NCBI GenBank assembly: GCA_028551475.1
Contig: CM052360.1
Coordinates: 13,566,501-13,630,500, forward strand
Origin: Casuarina equisetifolia
Taxonomy: Eukaryota > Streptophyta > Magnoliopsida > Fagales > Casuarinaceae
Direction: 5' to 3'
Length of the DNA: 64,000 nt
The position numbers were made by a program, and so were the translations under genes. Positions within the stretch are counted from its first letter, which is position 1; each line of letters begins with the position of its first letter. A model generated the notes under the pieces. The model did no database searches, was not told the DNA's origin, and saw nothing but the letters and a program-made list of their open reading frames with translations. This document shows, piece after piece, positions 1 to 13,790 of this stretch.

Positions 1-3000
1 AGGCATAGTTGCTAGGGCTAACAAGCTTGAATGAAATCAGATAAGTGTCTTGGCTTACTCCATAAGGAAGAAACAGAGTTTCTAATCGTTGGAATGTTGG
101 TACAAAATCATTAGTTTTGACAACAAACCGTTTTGAATACACCAAAAAACTAGCCAAAGAAAAATGAGCGCCCGCTGCCAATGAGGCATTTGACGAAATT
201 CCCCCAATGAGTCAAGCAAGCAAGGAAATGTTCCAAAGCTTGTAAATGGCATTTCAAAGATCCAGACAAATAGTGTAACACGTGCTTAAAGAAACGCCGC
301 AACGAACAAAGCCTTCACTAACTAAAGCAAAAGATAAACAACGTGCCTCAAAGGTGTTCAATGCTATGCCTTAACGAGTCAGTAAGTAAAAATAGATAAA
401 TAAAACTAAGATAATGATATGAAAGCATGAAAACATCATAGGCTCACTAATACCTTGTGGAAACTAATAAGTTAGGATTTAGGTAAAAACATTCTTCATT
501 AAAACACAAACCAGGCTTACAAGAAATAAAGAATAACGAAGAATATGAGCTTCATTGTTTTTGAAATAGACACCTAACTACAAAGTTATATAAATATAGG
601 TGAGAATCTCGAGGCATATTTCATCTAATTCAGCCAATATGCATTAACGAACTTGCCTAGATTAGTCATTTTGCTTAACTGTTTTCATACGCAAGGATAG
701 GCTAGAATCCATGCGTTGGTAGTGTGGGTGTGTGATGGTAATCGAGAACCTTCCCATGTGAGTCATCAAGTGTGGCTCATGAGGTATCCTTCTATCGTGC
801 CATCCACGTCAAGATCCTTAACAGGGGAGGGTTGTGTCAGTGGTTTGGCCTATATGTGATTTAGAGGTCATTGGCATTTCAAGGATTTGAGGCTTCATGT
901 ATTTGGGTTTAGTTACGATATCGTCGGTTTGGCTGCTAGTGCAAGATTGTGTGGCCATGCATGTTGGCCGGTCACGGTGGCTAGCTATCAAGTAAGTAAA
1001 GGTCTAGATTCAAGTCAAATGGTGACCTAAATCCTAAGGAGTAGGGTGGGGTTGGGGGGTTAGAGGCATTTATTTTATAAGTTACAATATGAGTTTTGAT
1101 CACACTTCTCATCAAAAACTTTTGGAAGATTGATTTATCTGATATTAGTTTTGCAACTCAACATTTCAATTAGTCTGTTCATGTTCTAAGGAAATCTCAC
1201 ATGGAATCTATTAATAGGTCTTTAAATACCTTAAGGAGCTTTTTCACTCTTCGTCCTCCACATTAAAGTTGATTGCATTTTGTGATACAAAAATGCAAAT
1301 TGGCGCATGTTTGGGTTATCTAATATTGCAAAAACTCGGTGAATCCTTGATTCCATAAAAAAGCAAAACACAACCAATAATCTCTAGATCATCAATAGAT
1401 GTCAAGTATTAAGCTATGGACCACATAACATGTGAGTTAATTTGAATTAATGGATTGTTAAAGGATCTTAGTTTTCATATCTAGTTTCTTGTTTCTCTCT
1501 ATTATGATAACAAAGTTGTTAATACATATAATAACTAATCCTAAATTTTATTAATAAATAAAACACGTAGAGATTAATTGTCACTTTTATATGCAACAAG
1601 GTACAAATTATAAAAGCAGCTTGCAAACTTGTTTACACCTATACCAGTTATCCAGCTTGAGGAAAGTTTTGGGAGTGCATGTCTTTATTTATTGTGTACA
1701 GATGTTATTCCTTTTTAATGCGGGCCTAGGCCTAATTGTTGGCCCTTTAGAGCAAGAGTACAGTTCGTTTTTTCGCTTTTCCTTTCTTATGTTCAAAGAA
1801 AACACAAGTAACATTTACTCCTTTATAAAGTGAATAGCACAACAAAGCCTTCGGGCATATCCAATCCGTGTGTTTGATTCCATTACTTGAGTTGAACTAC
1901 GCTACCTTCAGTGCGTTTATGTTGATTTTTCTTGCACTTAAGAAATTCCATTATCATTCTTAAAACTTATGAGAGGCCTCTAATTTTTAATAAATTATAA
2001 CGTCCAATCCTTTCAATCCCCAGTTGTTTTGTAATGAGAAGTTAAGAATGATCATACTGAAAGAGTATAATGAAAAGAAAAATATAAAGCATTAAAAAAT
2101 GAAATTAATTTGACCTTTCTGCTAGTCATTTTAGAAATGTTTAATCAGCCAAATAAAACTGGCTATCACCATCAATTTATTTTGAAATATTTAACTATTT
2201 TCTTAAAATATATTAATCATCTCATTTTGAACCATCAGTTACAATTTGCACGCTTGTAAACTGCGAGGATTTCAAAGCTTCAAATTTCACGACGATTTTT
2301 CGCAATGCAACTTTTAGAGGTTGCGATTATCATCGAAAGCCAAGGAGCAAGTCGTTTCCGTAGGGCCTGACGGATAAAGTCCTGTAAGCGGGATTTGCCA
2401 AGTACTGTGTCACTTTGGTGTTGGTCTGGCATCCTGAATTACCAGCCTTGCTGGTATTCCGGAAGGGATGGACGAAATCGAGAGAAAGAAAATCACTTGG
2501 GCGTCTCTAGGCCTGAATTATGGGCCAAGAACTTGAAAATAAAAGGATAGCATTTCCAAGAATTATGCCTTACAATAGTTAGAAAGCGAGCCGGGCTTGG
2601 GATGGATTCTATCCGGGCTGGACAATACAAACCTGGTCAACATTTAGCATTCAATTCTCGATGAGGACCAAGACAGGCGAATCTTCATTCCGATAAAGCG
2701 TTTTAATTTGGATTAGTAGACAGGGAAGGTCAGACCGGGCCTTCCTTACTTCCCCAGAGTCCCTCGTCTCTCTTTGAGGCAGCAAGCCGTCATGACACTA
2801 GGAAAAATGTAGCTGGGTAGTCTTGTGACAGGCACAGACAAACAGGAACGCCCTTGCCAGAAGTCACGTCTGCAATCAATCTCTTTGATATAATGAATTT
2901 GTCAATGACCGTTTTCTAATGGTCATCTGTCTCATACTAGGGATTCTGTAAGGTGAGGAAAGCTAGCATTGGAATTGGCATCGGGAGGATATGTGTCCTT

Positions 3001-3620
3001 TGGGCACAAAATGGTATAGCCACCAATCTTTCTCCTTGTCCGTAATCACGGTGTCTCTCTCTGCCCATGCTGTCGGTACACGACCACCAAGATGATGCTT
3101 GTTGCCTTTAATGCACGCTAAGCCCTTGCTATGTCGCCTCCTTTCTGACCATCCATAGCTCGTTAGTAATGTCAAATGGAACCCAATTCTGACCAATGTG
3201 GTTCACAGTATGTCAACTCAGGATCTTCTTCCTTTTTACTGCTTATTTTCATAAATCTTCGTGGAGCCCAATTCTGCCCTCTTTTTGGGGCACCAACAGC
3301 TTCTGTCTACGGACATCTGGAGCCCAAATGTGCTCACTGATTTCCGATACAGTCACAATGTTGTTGTTTACTCCGTGTCGCACATGTGATGCTAATTCGG
3401 ACAATTTACTTTCTCACTAACTAATGGGACAGAACTTCTTAAGCTAATCGAGCAAGCAAACTCCATGGGCAACTATGCCCACTCCCGTTGCCTTACGCTT
3501 CGGGAACATAAAATCTCATTCTATGAAGATATGCCGTAACGGCTGGACCTACACTGTCAGCACAAATGCATCATCTATGTATTCTCACTTTCCTATTTGT
3601 TTCTAGGGACGTGTGAGTGT
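1..3620. other. Intergenic stretch, no recognisable gene
   Basis: AT-rich sequence with only short open frames. The part from about 2390 to 3600 is less AT-rich than its surroundings and could be an eroded mobile element, but no protein domain, terminal repeat or target duplication could be recognised in it. The small open frames at 1591-1833 (+), 2963-3196 (-) and 3196-3420 (+) resemble nothing I know and show no conserved motif. Confidence 0.5.
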
Positions 3621-3626
3621 CAACCT

Positions 3627-3891
3627 TGTTGGAAAAAATCGAGTATATTCATTTTTTATTATTTTCCTAATTTCGTGTGGGATATTTATCATATGGTGTG
3701 ATTTGTTCAATGTTAGAATCAGATTATTTGGAAAATTTGTTTATGTATAGAAAAATATTTTTCTTTTATTCCTTCATATATTTTCAGAATTGCAATCATG
3801 TTATAGTCCTTGTATTATAAATAGGATACTCTTTGTACAATTTCTATAAGAAAGTAATACATAAAAGGTTTTAAAATTCCTAACTCTCACA
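3627..3891 (+). repeat. Possible solo LTR
   Basis: The segment begins TGTTGG and ends in CA. It contains a TATAAATA-like box around 3819-3826, followed by a stretch typical of the short leader of plant Copia LTRs. No matching 5-bp duplication was found at the two ends and no second copy is seen in the window, so the boundaries are provisional. It may instead be part of the eroded Copia remnant that follows, although that remnant reads on the opposite strand. Confidence 0.35.
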
Positions 3892-4439
3892 AAAGACAAA
3901 AGTCAATGAGCGAGAGTCAATTTCTCTGGATATTGCAATAAATAAGACTATACAACATTACGTCCTTACATACATACCTAAGGTAAGATCTGTATGGAAA
4001 GCCTAATATTTACAATAATTAGGATGTAAAAATCTAGCCAAACATAACATTACAAAATATTTCTAGTATTTCTAGCCAAACATAACATTTCCCCTTAAGC
4101 TAGTGGTTTAAACAAGTTAAATACTTTGAGCTTAAAGAAAAAATGTTAATACTATATGCTACAAAGTGCCTTAGTGAACAAGTTTGTAAGTTATTCTTTG
4201 GTGGAGATGTGACATGTCATAATAATTCATTGTTGTAATTTTTCTCTTACATAATGACAATCAACCTTAATGTGCTTTGTTCTTTCATGAAAGATCATAT
4301 TGGCATCAATTTTTTCTACTACTTCCTTGTCACAGAACAATAGGGTTGGTTGTTGGATGTAAAAGCCAAAAGGTAATTACTTGCGAGATAGTCTAGATTG
4401 GCAGCAATTTTTTCTATTGCTTCATTGTCACAGAACAAT

Positions 4440-5755
4440 AGTGCCTAAATAACTTGAATTTCAACTTTTGTAAATGAAAGAGAAACAGTCAATTGCTTTT
4501 TTAATTGCAAAGATATTAAGGAATCCTCATCATTATATAAAAACCATGTGGTTGACCTTCGCATCATGAGGCAAGTGTTGTAATCTGAGTCATAGTAGGC
4601 TTTAAGTTCTAATTTTGACAATGACAAGAACATAAGTCCAAGATTTGGACAACTATTGAGATATATTATCACTTTCATGGCTACCTTTATGTATGGTTGC
4701 TTTGGTGTATGCATGAACTAACTAAGTAATTTCATTGGATAAGTAATGTCGAGTGTAATAAGTATCAAATAAATTAACATGCTAACTAATTGCTAATAAG
4801 TGGAAAGATTGTCAAATGATGGTTTATGATTCTCCACCTTAGAGCTAGCATTATATTTAACACTTGTAAACTTCTTATTTTGCTCCATAGGAATCACTAA
4901 AGGTTTAAAGTTGACTAACCTTGCCTCAAAGATGAGCGTCTAAGTGTATTTCTACTAACTTTTCTAGAGATATGCCATATGGTGAGCAAGCAATTTCAAT
5001 TTTAAGGAAGAATTTTAATTACCCAAGATCTTTCTTGGAGAATGTCGAATTCAAGTAATCCTTTAAATCTAAGATGGTTGCTTGGTTATTTCCTATAATT
5101 AAGATGTCATCAACATATATAAATAAAGCAATGAAAGAACTCCTGGAGACTTTGTAAAGAAGGAGTAATCGTGCAAAGATTACCAAAATCTATATGTGAA
5201 AAGGACAATAATAAACCTTACATTCCATTAGCAAGAGGCTTGCTTCAAACCATGTAAGGATTTTTACAATCTATATATAAGCCTTTTCCCCTAATTGCAA
5301 AATTTAGGAGGAAGCTCCATATATACCTTCTCAGATAGGTCACCATGAAAGAAAGCATTTTAGACATCCATTCAAAAAAAAAAAGGCCAATGATAAATAA
5401 TAACAATGGTGACAAGAAGTAGGATAGTAACATGCTTGGCAATTGGTGGAAAAACGTCATGGTAATCAAAACTCTCCCATTAACTATATATCTTTTAACA
5501 ATCAACCAAGCCTTAAAGTGCTTAATAAAACCATTAGCATGATATTGCACCTTATAAACCCACTTACAATCCATTAATGTCAATTAGAGAGCAAAGAAAC
5601 CATATCCCAAGATTGATTGGCTTTAAAAGTAGCCAACTCACTATCATAGTAGCAACCCAATTAGGGTCTTTGATAGCCTCATGAAAGTAATAAGGCTCAA
5701 GAATAGTAGATATGGAAGGATGAAGACTCATTTGATAACTAAAAAAAGTCAAAGC
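4440..5755 (-). pseudogene. Degenerate Copia pol fragment (RT and RNase H)
   Basis: Read on the minus strand, 5245-5583 begins with a reverse transcriptase stretch containing CKWVYK, followed by a broken region that corresponds to the conserved part of Copia RT. 4445-4714 carries the RNase H region with the blocks LELKAYYDSDY and RRSTTWF. Frameshifts, stops and lost spacing separate the pieces, so no functional protein is possible. The lineage looks like a Tork- or Retrofit-type Copia, inferred only from these short blocks. Gag, protease and integrase were not found nearby. Confidence 0.75.
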
Positions 5756-6261
5756 AGAAGTAAATAAGGTTTATAGTATAAACTGTGTTATTATAATATT
5801 CATTTATAATAGAAATGGAAACAAAGAAGTAATAATGATGTGGATGGCATTGTTCAAGGGACATATACCAAGGATAGGTTAGAGAGAGGTTGATAAGCAT
5901 ATGGCAATGTGAGACACAAATAATTAGTGGTCTTTATAGGTGGACAAGTTAAAGGATTAGACTATTAACAAGGTAAGGATGATAGTTGGTGCTTAGATCT
6001 CTTAAGTGACACTATAGGTAAGTTAGAAAGGTTTGTATTTGATGTAAGCGTGGTCTATGTGGGCTTAGGCAAATCTAGAATGTCAAATGGTTTAGTACAA
6101 GGATGTATGCATCATCAAGCTTTGAAATCATACAAATCATTACAAACATTGATTGAGTTATTGTATATTTATATGCTTCATATTAATTATCTTTTAAGCA
6201 TACCTTATTGATTATGTTACGTGCGTAAGTTAAAAAGTACATAACAAGATAGATTACCTAA

Positions 6262-6692
6262 AAGTCATCCCACATTTTCTTAGATTTCCCTTTCCTAGGA
6301 TGACCTATTATGGCTATGCAAATCAAACTTAGAAAAGTAAGAAAGAATATTTCATTGAAACAAGGATTATGATGCCAAAACTTAAAAATAGTTCAAAATT
6401 TTCTATTCTCCCTTTAACCCTCACGTCCTTGTTTCTAGAATCATTCTTCCCACCATTTAAACGAAATACAACTAATAAAAGGAAATGCCACCAACCCTAA
6501 CCAACCAAGAATTAAAGGAAAACTACTTAAGGAAATACATATATGATAAGATTACCCTTATATTTATTATGGTTAGCTATTATGATATTTTCTTGCATGC
6601 TGATTGTGGAATCCCAATTAGATTGATGAAATAATGATAATATTCTTAAATTGTTAGGTTAAATGTAATCCTTAATTCTTGCTCATAATTAT
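6262..6692 (-). repeat. Left half of a Gypsy-like repeat split by the SIRE element
   Basis: This stretch aligns by eye, with scattered differences, to 19484-19917. Shared blocks include the one around aagtcatcccac and aaggattatgat. It stops exactly where the SIRE LTR begins (6693), and the alignment resumes at 16226 on the other side of that element. Because 16.5-17.1 kb reads as a Gypsy gag on the minus strand, the whole repeat is probably an eroded Gypsy element. Confidence 0.65.
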
Positions 6693-8409
6693 TGTTGGAT
6701 TTTATGGCTTAACAAGAAAGGAGGTTGAATTGTTAAACTGATAATGATATACTTTTGTTGGTAGTAAAAAATTCAATCCAATTAAATAAGTAAGTCACAC
6801 AAATAGCACTAGTAACAAGAAGGCAAATTTCAACTAAATTGTGTTTTACTTATAAATTAGACAACAAATTATATAAAGTCTTTTCACACTTATATCTATA
6901 TGTATATATATCAAATGAACTAATTGGTTAGTATTAAGCAATTAATAGATTAATAAGCAACAGACATTCAGAGTTATTCAAATCAATAAAGAGTAAGAGA
7001 GCAAAGACCAAATTTACCACGATGGTTTGACACTTAATCCTTGAGTCCTACGTCCACCCTCTTCTCCTCAATCCAACCGATTAAAGTCTCCTTTACTCAA
7101 CCAGATTAGGAGAACACATTCTCCTTAATCCAAATAATTCATTTTCAAAGGAATTCTTAAGTCCGAATACAAATTATGAACAAAAGATCACGTACAATAG
7201 CAAATCCCTAAATAATATGGTAGTTTGAAGGATATTACTAATTAGAGGAGCTATTCAAGTATAGTTAACAAAGTTCAAAGCTCCTATCACAAAATCCCCA
7301 ATTTAAGTAAATTTGAGTTTCAGATTTTTCTCAATATTTATGTGTAATGAATATTTTCAAATGTAATCAGCACATAAATAATGTTATACAAGCCATAATC
7401 AATTAGATAATCAAAGAATAAGCCAAATAACCAAATATCACCGAACCCTTGTGAGTCACCAAGCGATCAGCAAACTTGAATCAAGTAATGAGTGAGCTCA
7501 AAAGATTGTTTTGTTGCAAAGAGAACACTTCAAATAGTTGTAGATCGTCAATTAATCTCTTTACGCATACATCCCCTTTAAATAGAGAATAGATCTAGGG
7601 CTTTTTAGATCAAACCTGAACCATAGCCTTCTTCCCGTTAGGAACAATGAATCATCTATCAAATTGACCTCATATCACTTCTCAAAGCTTCAATCCGACC
7701 ATTTTGACATCCAATCTCCTCCAAAATCCTCTTGTTGAGGATTCGGCACTCAAAAGAACAAAGGTGTCAACGAAGACTTGTTTTTCTTCGAAGGGCAATG
7801 GCTAGGGCATATAATCAAGACTCATTTTATTCATGTCTCTAATAAATGAGACGATGCCATAATGAACGTGCCTTTGGTAAGTGAGACGACGCCATAGCGA
7901 ATGCAGGTAGAGCTTCTACATCAAATGTGGGCTGTGTCACGAATCAGCGATCCAGTAGCATAAAGTTCAACATATAATTACAATCCGATATCAGTAGGGT
8001 CTAGCAATCAGAACATAGTCCGATAATGTAAACACAGTCCAATAATATGTGCTTTTATAAAGTTCACATTTTGGTGTAATTATATATCTTAGCTTGAATT
8101 AAAATCCAACTAGAGTCAAGGCTCCTCATGTTCCTAGAAGTGCATAAAGCCAAGTATCATTTTTCTTAAAAAAAATGTTCAAATATATTTTTGGCATCAT
8201 ACACAAATATATTTCTCAAAAAAAAAACTTTAAGAAGATATTTTATGAAAGAATGTAGGAACCCAATTACTTTATAATATCATTAATTGATATTATAATT
8301 TATACACCTTTTACTTCCTATAATTTTCTTTTACACCTATGAAAAACATATTTCAAGAACTATATTCACAAATATATTTTAGTCACAACAAAACCCTTTT
8401 TTTTCAACA
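6693..8409 (-). repeat. 3' LTR of the SIRE element
   Basis: 1717 bp starting tgttggatttt and ending caaca in plus orientation. It matches 13791-14860 and 15681-16220. It keeps about 110 bp (around 7770-7880) that the other LTR has lost at its insertion point, so this is the better copy for the ancestral LTR structure. Confidence 0.88.
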
Positions 8410-8423
8410 ATCTCTCCTTTTTT
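8410..8423 (-). other. Polypurine tract of the SIRE element
   Basis: On the minus strand this reads AAAAAAGGAGAGAT and directly abuts the LTR start TGTTG. That is the usual place and composition of the primer for plus-strand DNA synthesis in LTR retrotransposons. Confidence 0.8.
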
Positions 8424-8956
8424 GATGATGACAAAATATCTCAATAGTATGGCACATGTCACCAAATATTAATCATGTTTTTCATAAGTACATAACTAGG
8501 CATTGCAAAAGTTGATCATCACATAATTAGATTCACGATATTTACTAATCATGTGATTGGAATCAGCAAGCAAGTCCTATGCATGTATCTAATATATTTC
8601 AAAGACTATAGAACATGTGAGTTTGCAAGCAAGGATGTTAAAGAGATATCCCACATTCTGCACTTTATAGTTAGAAATGAGAACTAACATGTGCACACTA
8701 TTCTTTCCCCCTTTTTGTCATAAGCAAAAATATGAACATTCAAGTAATCAAGACAGAATGTAACAATGATCAATAAGTAAACATACAAGGATAAGGTTAA
8801 GGTACTAATCAGATGTTATTGGAGTAAAAGCAGAGCCACTCCCCCTCAAACCGAGCAATTTGTGTAACAATAAAAGAGCAGAGAAAGGATAGTAACAAAA
8901 AATTCAAATATTTTTAAGGACTAACATTCCAAGCTCTCTTTTAAGAGCATAGAATC

Positions 8957-11900
8957 TTTATTTAGATAAAGGCTTGGTTAGGATATCAACAATTTGCTTA
9001 TCAATACTTACAAATTCAAGCAGAACATCTCCTTTTTGAACATGATTTCTAATGAAATGATGTTTAATTTCTATGTGTTTAGTTTTATAGTGTTGGATAG
9101 GATTCTTAGTAAGATTAATTGCACTGGTGTAGTCACATTTTAATGGAACTTTCTATGATATTATGCCATAATCCTCTAATTGTTGTTTCATCCACAAGAT
9201 TTGAGCACAACTACTAGTAGCAACTATATATTCGGCTTCAGTGGAGGAAAGAGCTACATAATTTTGTTTCTTGGATTGCCAAGGGATAATTTTTAAGATA
9301 GTGACATCCACCACTCATACTTTTCCTATCTAATTTGCAGGCAGCATAATCTGAATCACTAAAGGCATGCAAATTCAAAGTTGTATCTTTAGGATACCAA
9401 ATTCCTAAGGAAACCATGTTCCTAAGGTATCTAAAGATTCTTTTAACAGCGATTAGGTGCTGTTCTTTAGGATTGGATTGATACCTAGCACACAAACACA
9501 CACTAAACATAATATCCGATCTAGATGCAGTCAAATATAGCAAAGAACCAATCGTTCCATGATATGATTTAGTGTCTACACTAATTTCATTTTCATCATT
9601 GGATAGTGATAAGGAAGTGCTTATAGGTGTATTCATTGGTTTAGAGTCACGCATCTTATATTTCTTGAGCAATTCTTTTGTGTATTTTGTTTGACTTATA
9701 AAGGTTCTTTCATTTGTTTGTTTGATTTGCAACCCAAAAAAGTATGCTAACTCACCCATCATGCTCATATCAAATTCACTTTGCATGCATGCAACAAATT
9801 CTTCATGTAGTGTAGAATTTGTAGAACCAAACACAATGTCATCAACATATATTTGAACAATTAAAATTTCTTTTTCTTTGTTCTTTATAAATAAAGTATT
9901 GTCCACTTTCCCTTTTTTAAAACCGCTATCAAACGAGAAAGAGCTTAATTTATCATACTATGCCCATGGAGCTTGTTTCAAATCATATAAAGCTTTTGAT
10001 AGTTTAAAAACATGATTTGAATGAATCATATCTTAAAATTTAGGTGGTTGTTCAACATATATCTCTTCCTTTACAATACCATTCAAGAATGCACTCTTGA
10101 CATCCATTTGAAATAAGGTAAAGTTCATATAGCAAGCAAAGGCAAGTAAGATCCTAATTGCTTCTAACCGAGCCATTGGTGCAAATGTTTCATCATAGTT
10201 AATTCCTTCTTCTTGACTATATCCTTGTGCTACAAATCTAGCCTTATTTCTAGTGATAGTACCATTTTCATCTAGTTTATTTCTGAATTGCTTCTTTCAA
10301 ACTAGTTTAATTCTTCTTACATAGTAAGGAACTAGTTTTCATCTTTAAGAGCCTTATCTACTTTCTTTGGCTTTACTTTAGATAGAAAGGCTTGATATTC
10401 ACAAGTGTTGGAATTGTGCTCACTCTAACATTGGGATTTCCTATGATGTGATCTTGATCTACTTCATTTCTTACTCTAGGAAAGGAGGGTTCCCTAATTT
10501 CAAACTCCCTCTTAACTTCAGCCCTATTTGGAACACTCTTGGATCCAATATTCTCTTCTGTTTCTCGAATACCATGACAGTCATCTTCATACTTAACATG
10601 GATTGACTCTTCCAACTAAAGTTCGTTTATTGAACACTTTATATGCTTACTTGTATGAGAATATCCAATAAATATTGCTTCATCACTTTTGGAATCAAAC
10701 TTTCCAAGTAATTCTTTTCCATGATTTAAAACAAAACATTTACTACCAAAAACGTGGAAATATGAAATGTTTGGTTTTCTTTCAAAGAATAGTTCAAAAG
10801 GTGTCTTTTTCAAAATTGGTCATAATAGAGCATGATTTGAAATATAACAAGCTGTGTTTACAACATCTCCACAAAAATGTTTAGGAAGATTATATTCACA
10901 CATCATGGTCCTAGCCATTTCTTGAAGAGTCCTATTTTTCCTTTCAACAATACCATTTTGTTGTGGTGTTCTAAGAGGTAAAAAGTTGTGTGAGATAACA
11001 TTTTCTAAATAGAATTTTTCAAAAATTTGGTTTTCAAATTCACCATCATGATCAGTTCTTATTTTTATGATTGAAAGACCTTTTTCTTTTTGAACCATTT
11101 TACAAAATTCAGCAAACTTCTCAAATGCCTCATCTTTTCTAACAAGTAAGTATGTCCATGTAAATATAGAATAATCATCTATGATGACTAAGACATAATA
11201 TTTATCATTTAATGTTGTTGTTCTCATAGGACCGAAAAGGTCCATGTGCAGTGTCTCTAATGGTCTAGATGTACTTACTACAAGCTTTGATTTGAAGCTA
11301 CTTTGTGTATGTTTACCCTTAATACATGCTTCACACAATTTGTCATTTTTAAACTCTAGAGATGGAAGACCTTTCACTAGGTTATACTTATACAATCTTT
11401 CTATTAAGCCTAGACCTGCATGTCCTAGCCTTCTATGCAACAACCAAGCATCAACATTTTTATTCACAACCAAGCATATTTGTTCAACATTCAATTCACT
11501 CAAATCAAGCACATAGGTGTTATCTTTTTTATTTCTAACAATCTTCATTTTATGTTCAGCATGCTTAACAAGACAACTTTCTTTTCCAAATTTTATCTTG
11601 AATCCTTTATCACATAACTAACTTATGCTAAGAAGATTAAATTTTAGCTCACCTATAAACTAAACTTCATATATAAATAGGGTATTAGGATTACCTATTG
11701 TTCCCATTCCTTTTATTCTTCCTTTGGAGTTATCTTTAAAAGACACCATACCTCCATTTTTCAACTCAAGTATTGAGAAGAGCTCCTTCATCCCAGTCAT
11801 GTGCTGAGAAAAGCCACTATCCCAAATCCACATGTTTTTGAGCTTTTTGTTTTTCACTTGTGCACTCATAACTTGCAGAAACAAATTTAATCATTGAAGT

Positions 11901-12128
11901 GCTTGGTACCTTTTTTGTTTTGGGTCCATGAATGTTAGTTAGACTTAGATTCTTGTCATTCTTAGGCAGCCAAAGTTTCTTGACTTTGTAAGCCTTTCCA
12001 AGTCTTATGGGACATTTATCAAACATATGACCAACATAATTACAAAAAGAACATTTACTATTATAAAGTGGAATTAAACGTTCTTTTTCTTTGAAGAAAT
12101 GAGTAAATGATTTTGATTTTTCATTCAA
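8957..12128 (-). pseudogene. SIRE pol region: zinc knuckle, protease, integrase, RT, RNase H
   Basis: The parts occur in Copia order on the minus strand. A zinc-knuckle-like segment (CSFCNYVGHMFDKC) lies near 12040. The aspartic protease motif WDSGFSQHMTG lies near 11800. The gag-preintegrase segment has LHRRLGHAGL and CEACIKGK. The integrase holds MDLFGP, the block RTDHDGEFEN and NGIVERKNR. RT carries YVDD in QIYVDDIVFGSTN near 9840, and an RNase H tail ends at about 8957. Frame changes and stops break it between 11660 and 11548, near 10815, near 10615 and between 10373 and 9906, so it cannot make a complete polyprotein. The first part of RT (about 9910-10370) is readable only in fragments. 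Confidence 0.88.
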
Positions 12129-12164
12129 TTTATATCCTAGTCCTACTTTATCATATATACCTCT

Positions 12165-13728
12165 TTAAGAGTTTAAAATTTTGTCCAACATGCCACTAAC
12201 CTTTGTGAATTTTTTTAACAGCAGATTAGTTGCATCAAGTTTTGACTTCAAATCACCATTTTCCCTTTCCAGCTCAAGAATTCTACTTTTAAGAGTTTCA
12301 ACAAATACATATGAGTTATTTTCAACATGTATTTCAACATCAGAACATACATTATTATTGCAGGTAGTTTCTGTTTCTATGTTCATGTATTCAGATTTAT
12401 TTTGTTTCTTATACATATCATTCATACATGCATCATACGTTACATATGCATTAGCAGGGATACTAATGTTATCATGCACCAAAATTGAAGAATCTTTCTG
12501 TTCAGTTTCATCTCTACATGTAACAGTTGCGATGCTTTGTTTATTATGTACATCAGTTAAAACAATTTTATTAGCATTTACAGAAGTCAACATTTTTTGT
12601 TTTTCAAATTTATTTTTTGCTTTTAACTTTTTGTATTTATCTTTTAATCTATTTGCATACTCAACTAAATTAGAAAATACAGTTTCTAACCCAATGTTGA
12701 TTTGAAGAAACAATTTAGAATCATTTACCTCACTATTATCTTCCTTGAGAGTTGTTGTTGCGGTTAGACATAGATGTGTAACTTCTTCTTGAGTTTCTTT
12801 ATCAGATGAGGAGTTCTCATCATCCCAAGCAATAATCATAGCTTTCTTTTTGTTCTTGCTGTTTCTTTTCTTGATCATCAGACAATTGATCTTGATGTGT
12901 CCCAGTTTTTTGCATTCATAAAATATATTCTCCCTAGGTTCATTTGATTCTTTTCTCCTAATTTGCCCAATGTTTTTACTTAATCCTTTTCTTAGAAATT
13001 TTCTAAATCTCCTAGTTATAAAGGCTACTTCATCATTTTTTGACTCTTCCTCTTCAACCTTTTCAACTTCCACTTTAAGTGCAAGTGATCTTATGTTTTC
13101 CTTCTCTTTTTCTCTTCTCATAAGTTGCATTTCATGAGTTTTAAGAGAACCTAGCAAGTCATCTAAGGTCAGCACATCTAGGTCATGAGCTTCTTTTATG
13201 GCCATCTTCTTAGGATCCCAACTTTTGGGTAGGGATACTAACATTTTTCTTACCATTTCCTCATTTGTATAGGTTTTTCCTAACAATTTAAGCTTAGAAA
13301 TAATTTCAGTGAATCTACCAAACATGTCACTAATAGTTTTAGAATCTTTCATAACAAATAATTCATAGTCATATTTACACAGTGACTTTAGAAGACTTTA
13401 CCTTTTTAGTTCCTTCATAGATGACTTCTAATTTATCCCAAATCTCTTTACCAGTGAGGCAAAAGGATACTTTGTTAAACTCATGTGCTCTAAGACCACT
13501 ACAGATCATATTCATGGACTTAGCATTTAACCCTATTAGTTTAGCTTCAATTTTTGTCCACTCATTAATCACGGGTAATGTAATACCCTTCATGGTTACT
13601 TGCCAAGCTTCTGGATCTTGGCCTATTACAAACACTTGCACTAATTGTTTCCAATGCCTAAAATTAATGCCATCAAATAAGGGAGGTTTATTAAACTCCG
13701 TAACAACTAAACCTCTGTCAAAAGCCAT
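12165..13728 (-). pseudogene. SIRE gag, broken by one frameshift
   Basis: The start at 13728 opens MAFDRGL and continues with a Copia gag N-terminus (LFDGINFRHWKQ). The frame stops at about 13375 after SSKVTV. One nucleotide shift restores a frame that continues KYDYELFVMKDSKT, then reads to 12165 with a UBN2-like gag body, a zinc knuckle (FYECKKLGHIKINC) and a long Lys/Glu-rich, probably coiled, tail. This is the capsid/nucleocapsid protein of the element, about 510 residues if the shift is ignored. The single shift makes it a pseudogene. Confidence 0.85.
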
Positions 13729-13774
13729 AGTATGGATCTACTTTAGGATGTTAATCCTTTGAATCAGAGAACCT

Positions 13775-13788
13775 GGCTCTAGATGCCA
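13775..13788 (-). other. Primer binding site of the SIRE element
   Basis: The minus strand reads TGGCATCTAGAGCC two nucleotides after the 5' LTR end. This is close to TGGTATCAGAGCC, the complement of the initiator Met tRNA 3' end used by most plant Copia elements, with two or three changes. Confidence 0.75.
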
Positions 13789-13790
13789 AT

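Noticed and set aside
12181..12705. 174-codon plus-strand frame
   Set aside because: It is the reverse-strand shadow of the SIRE gag tail.
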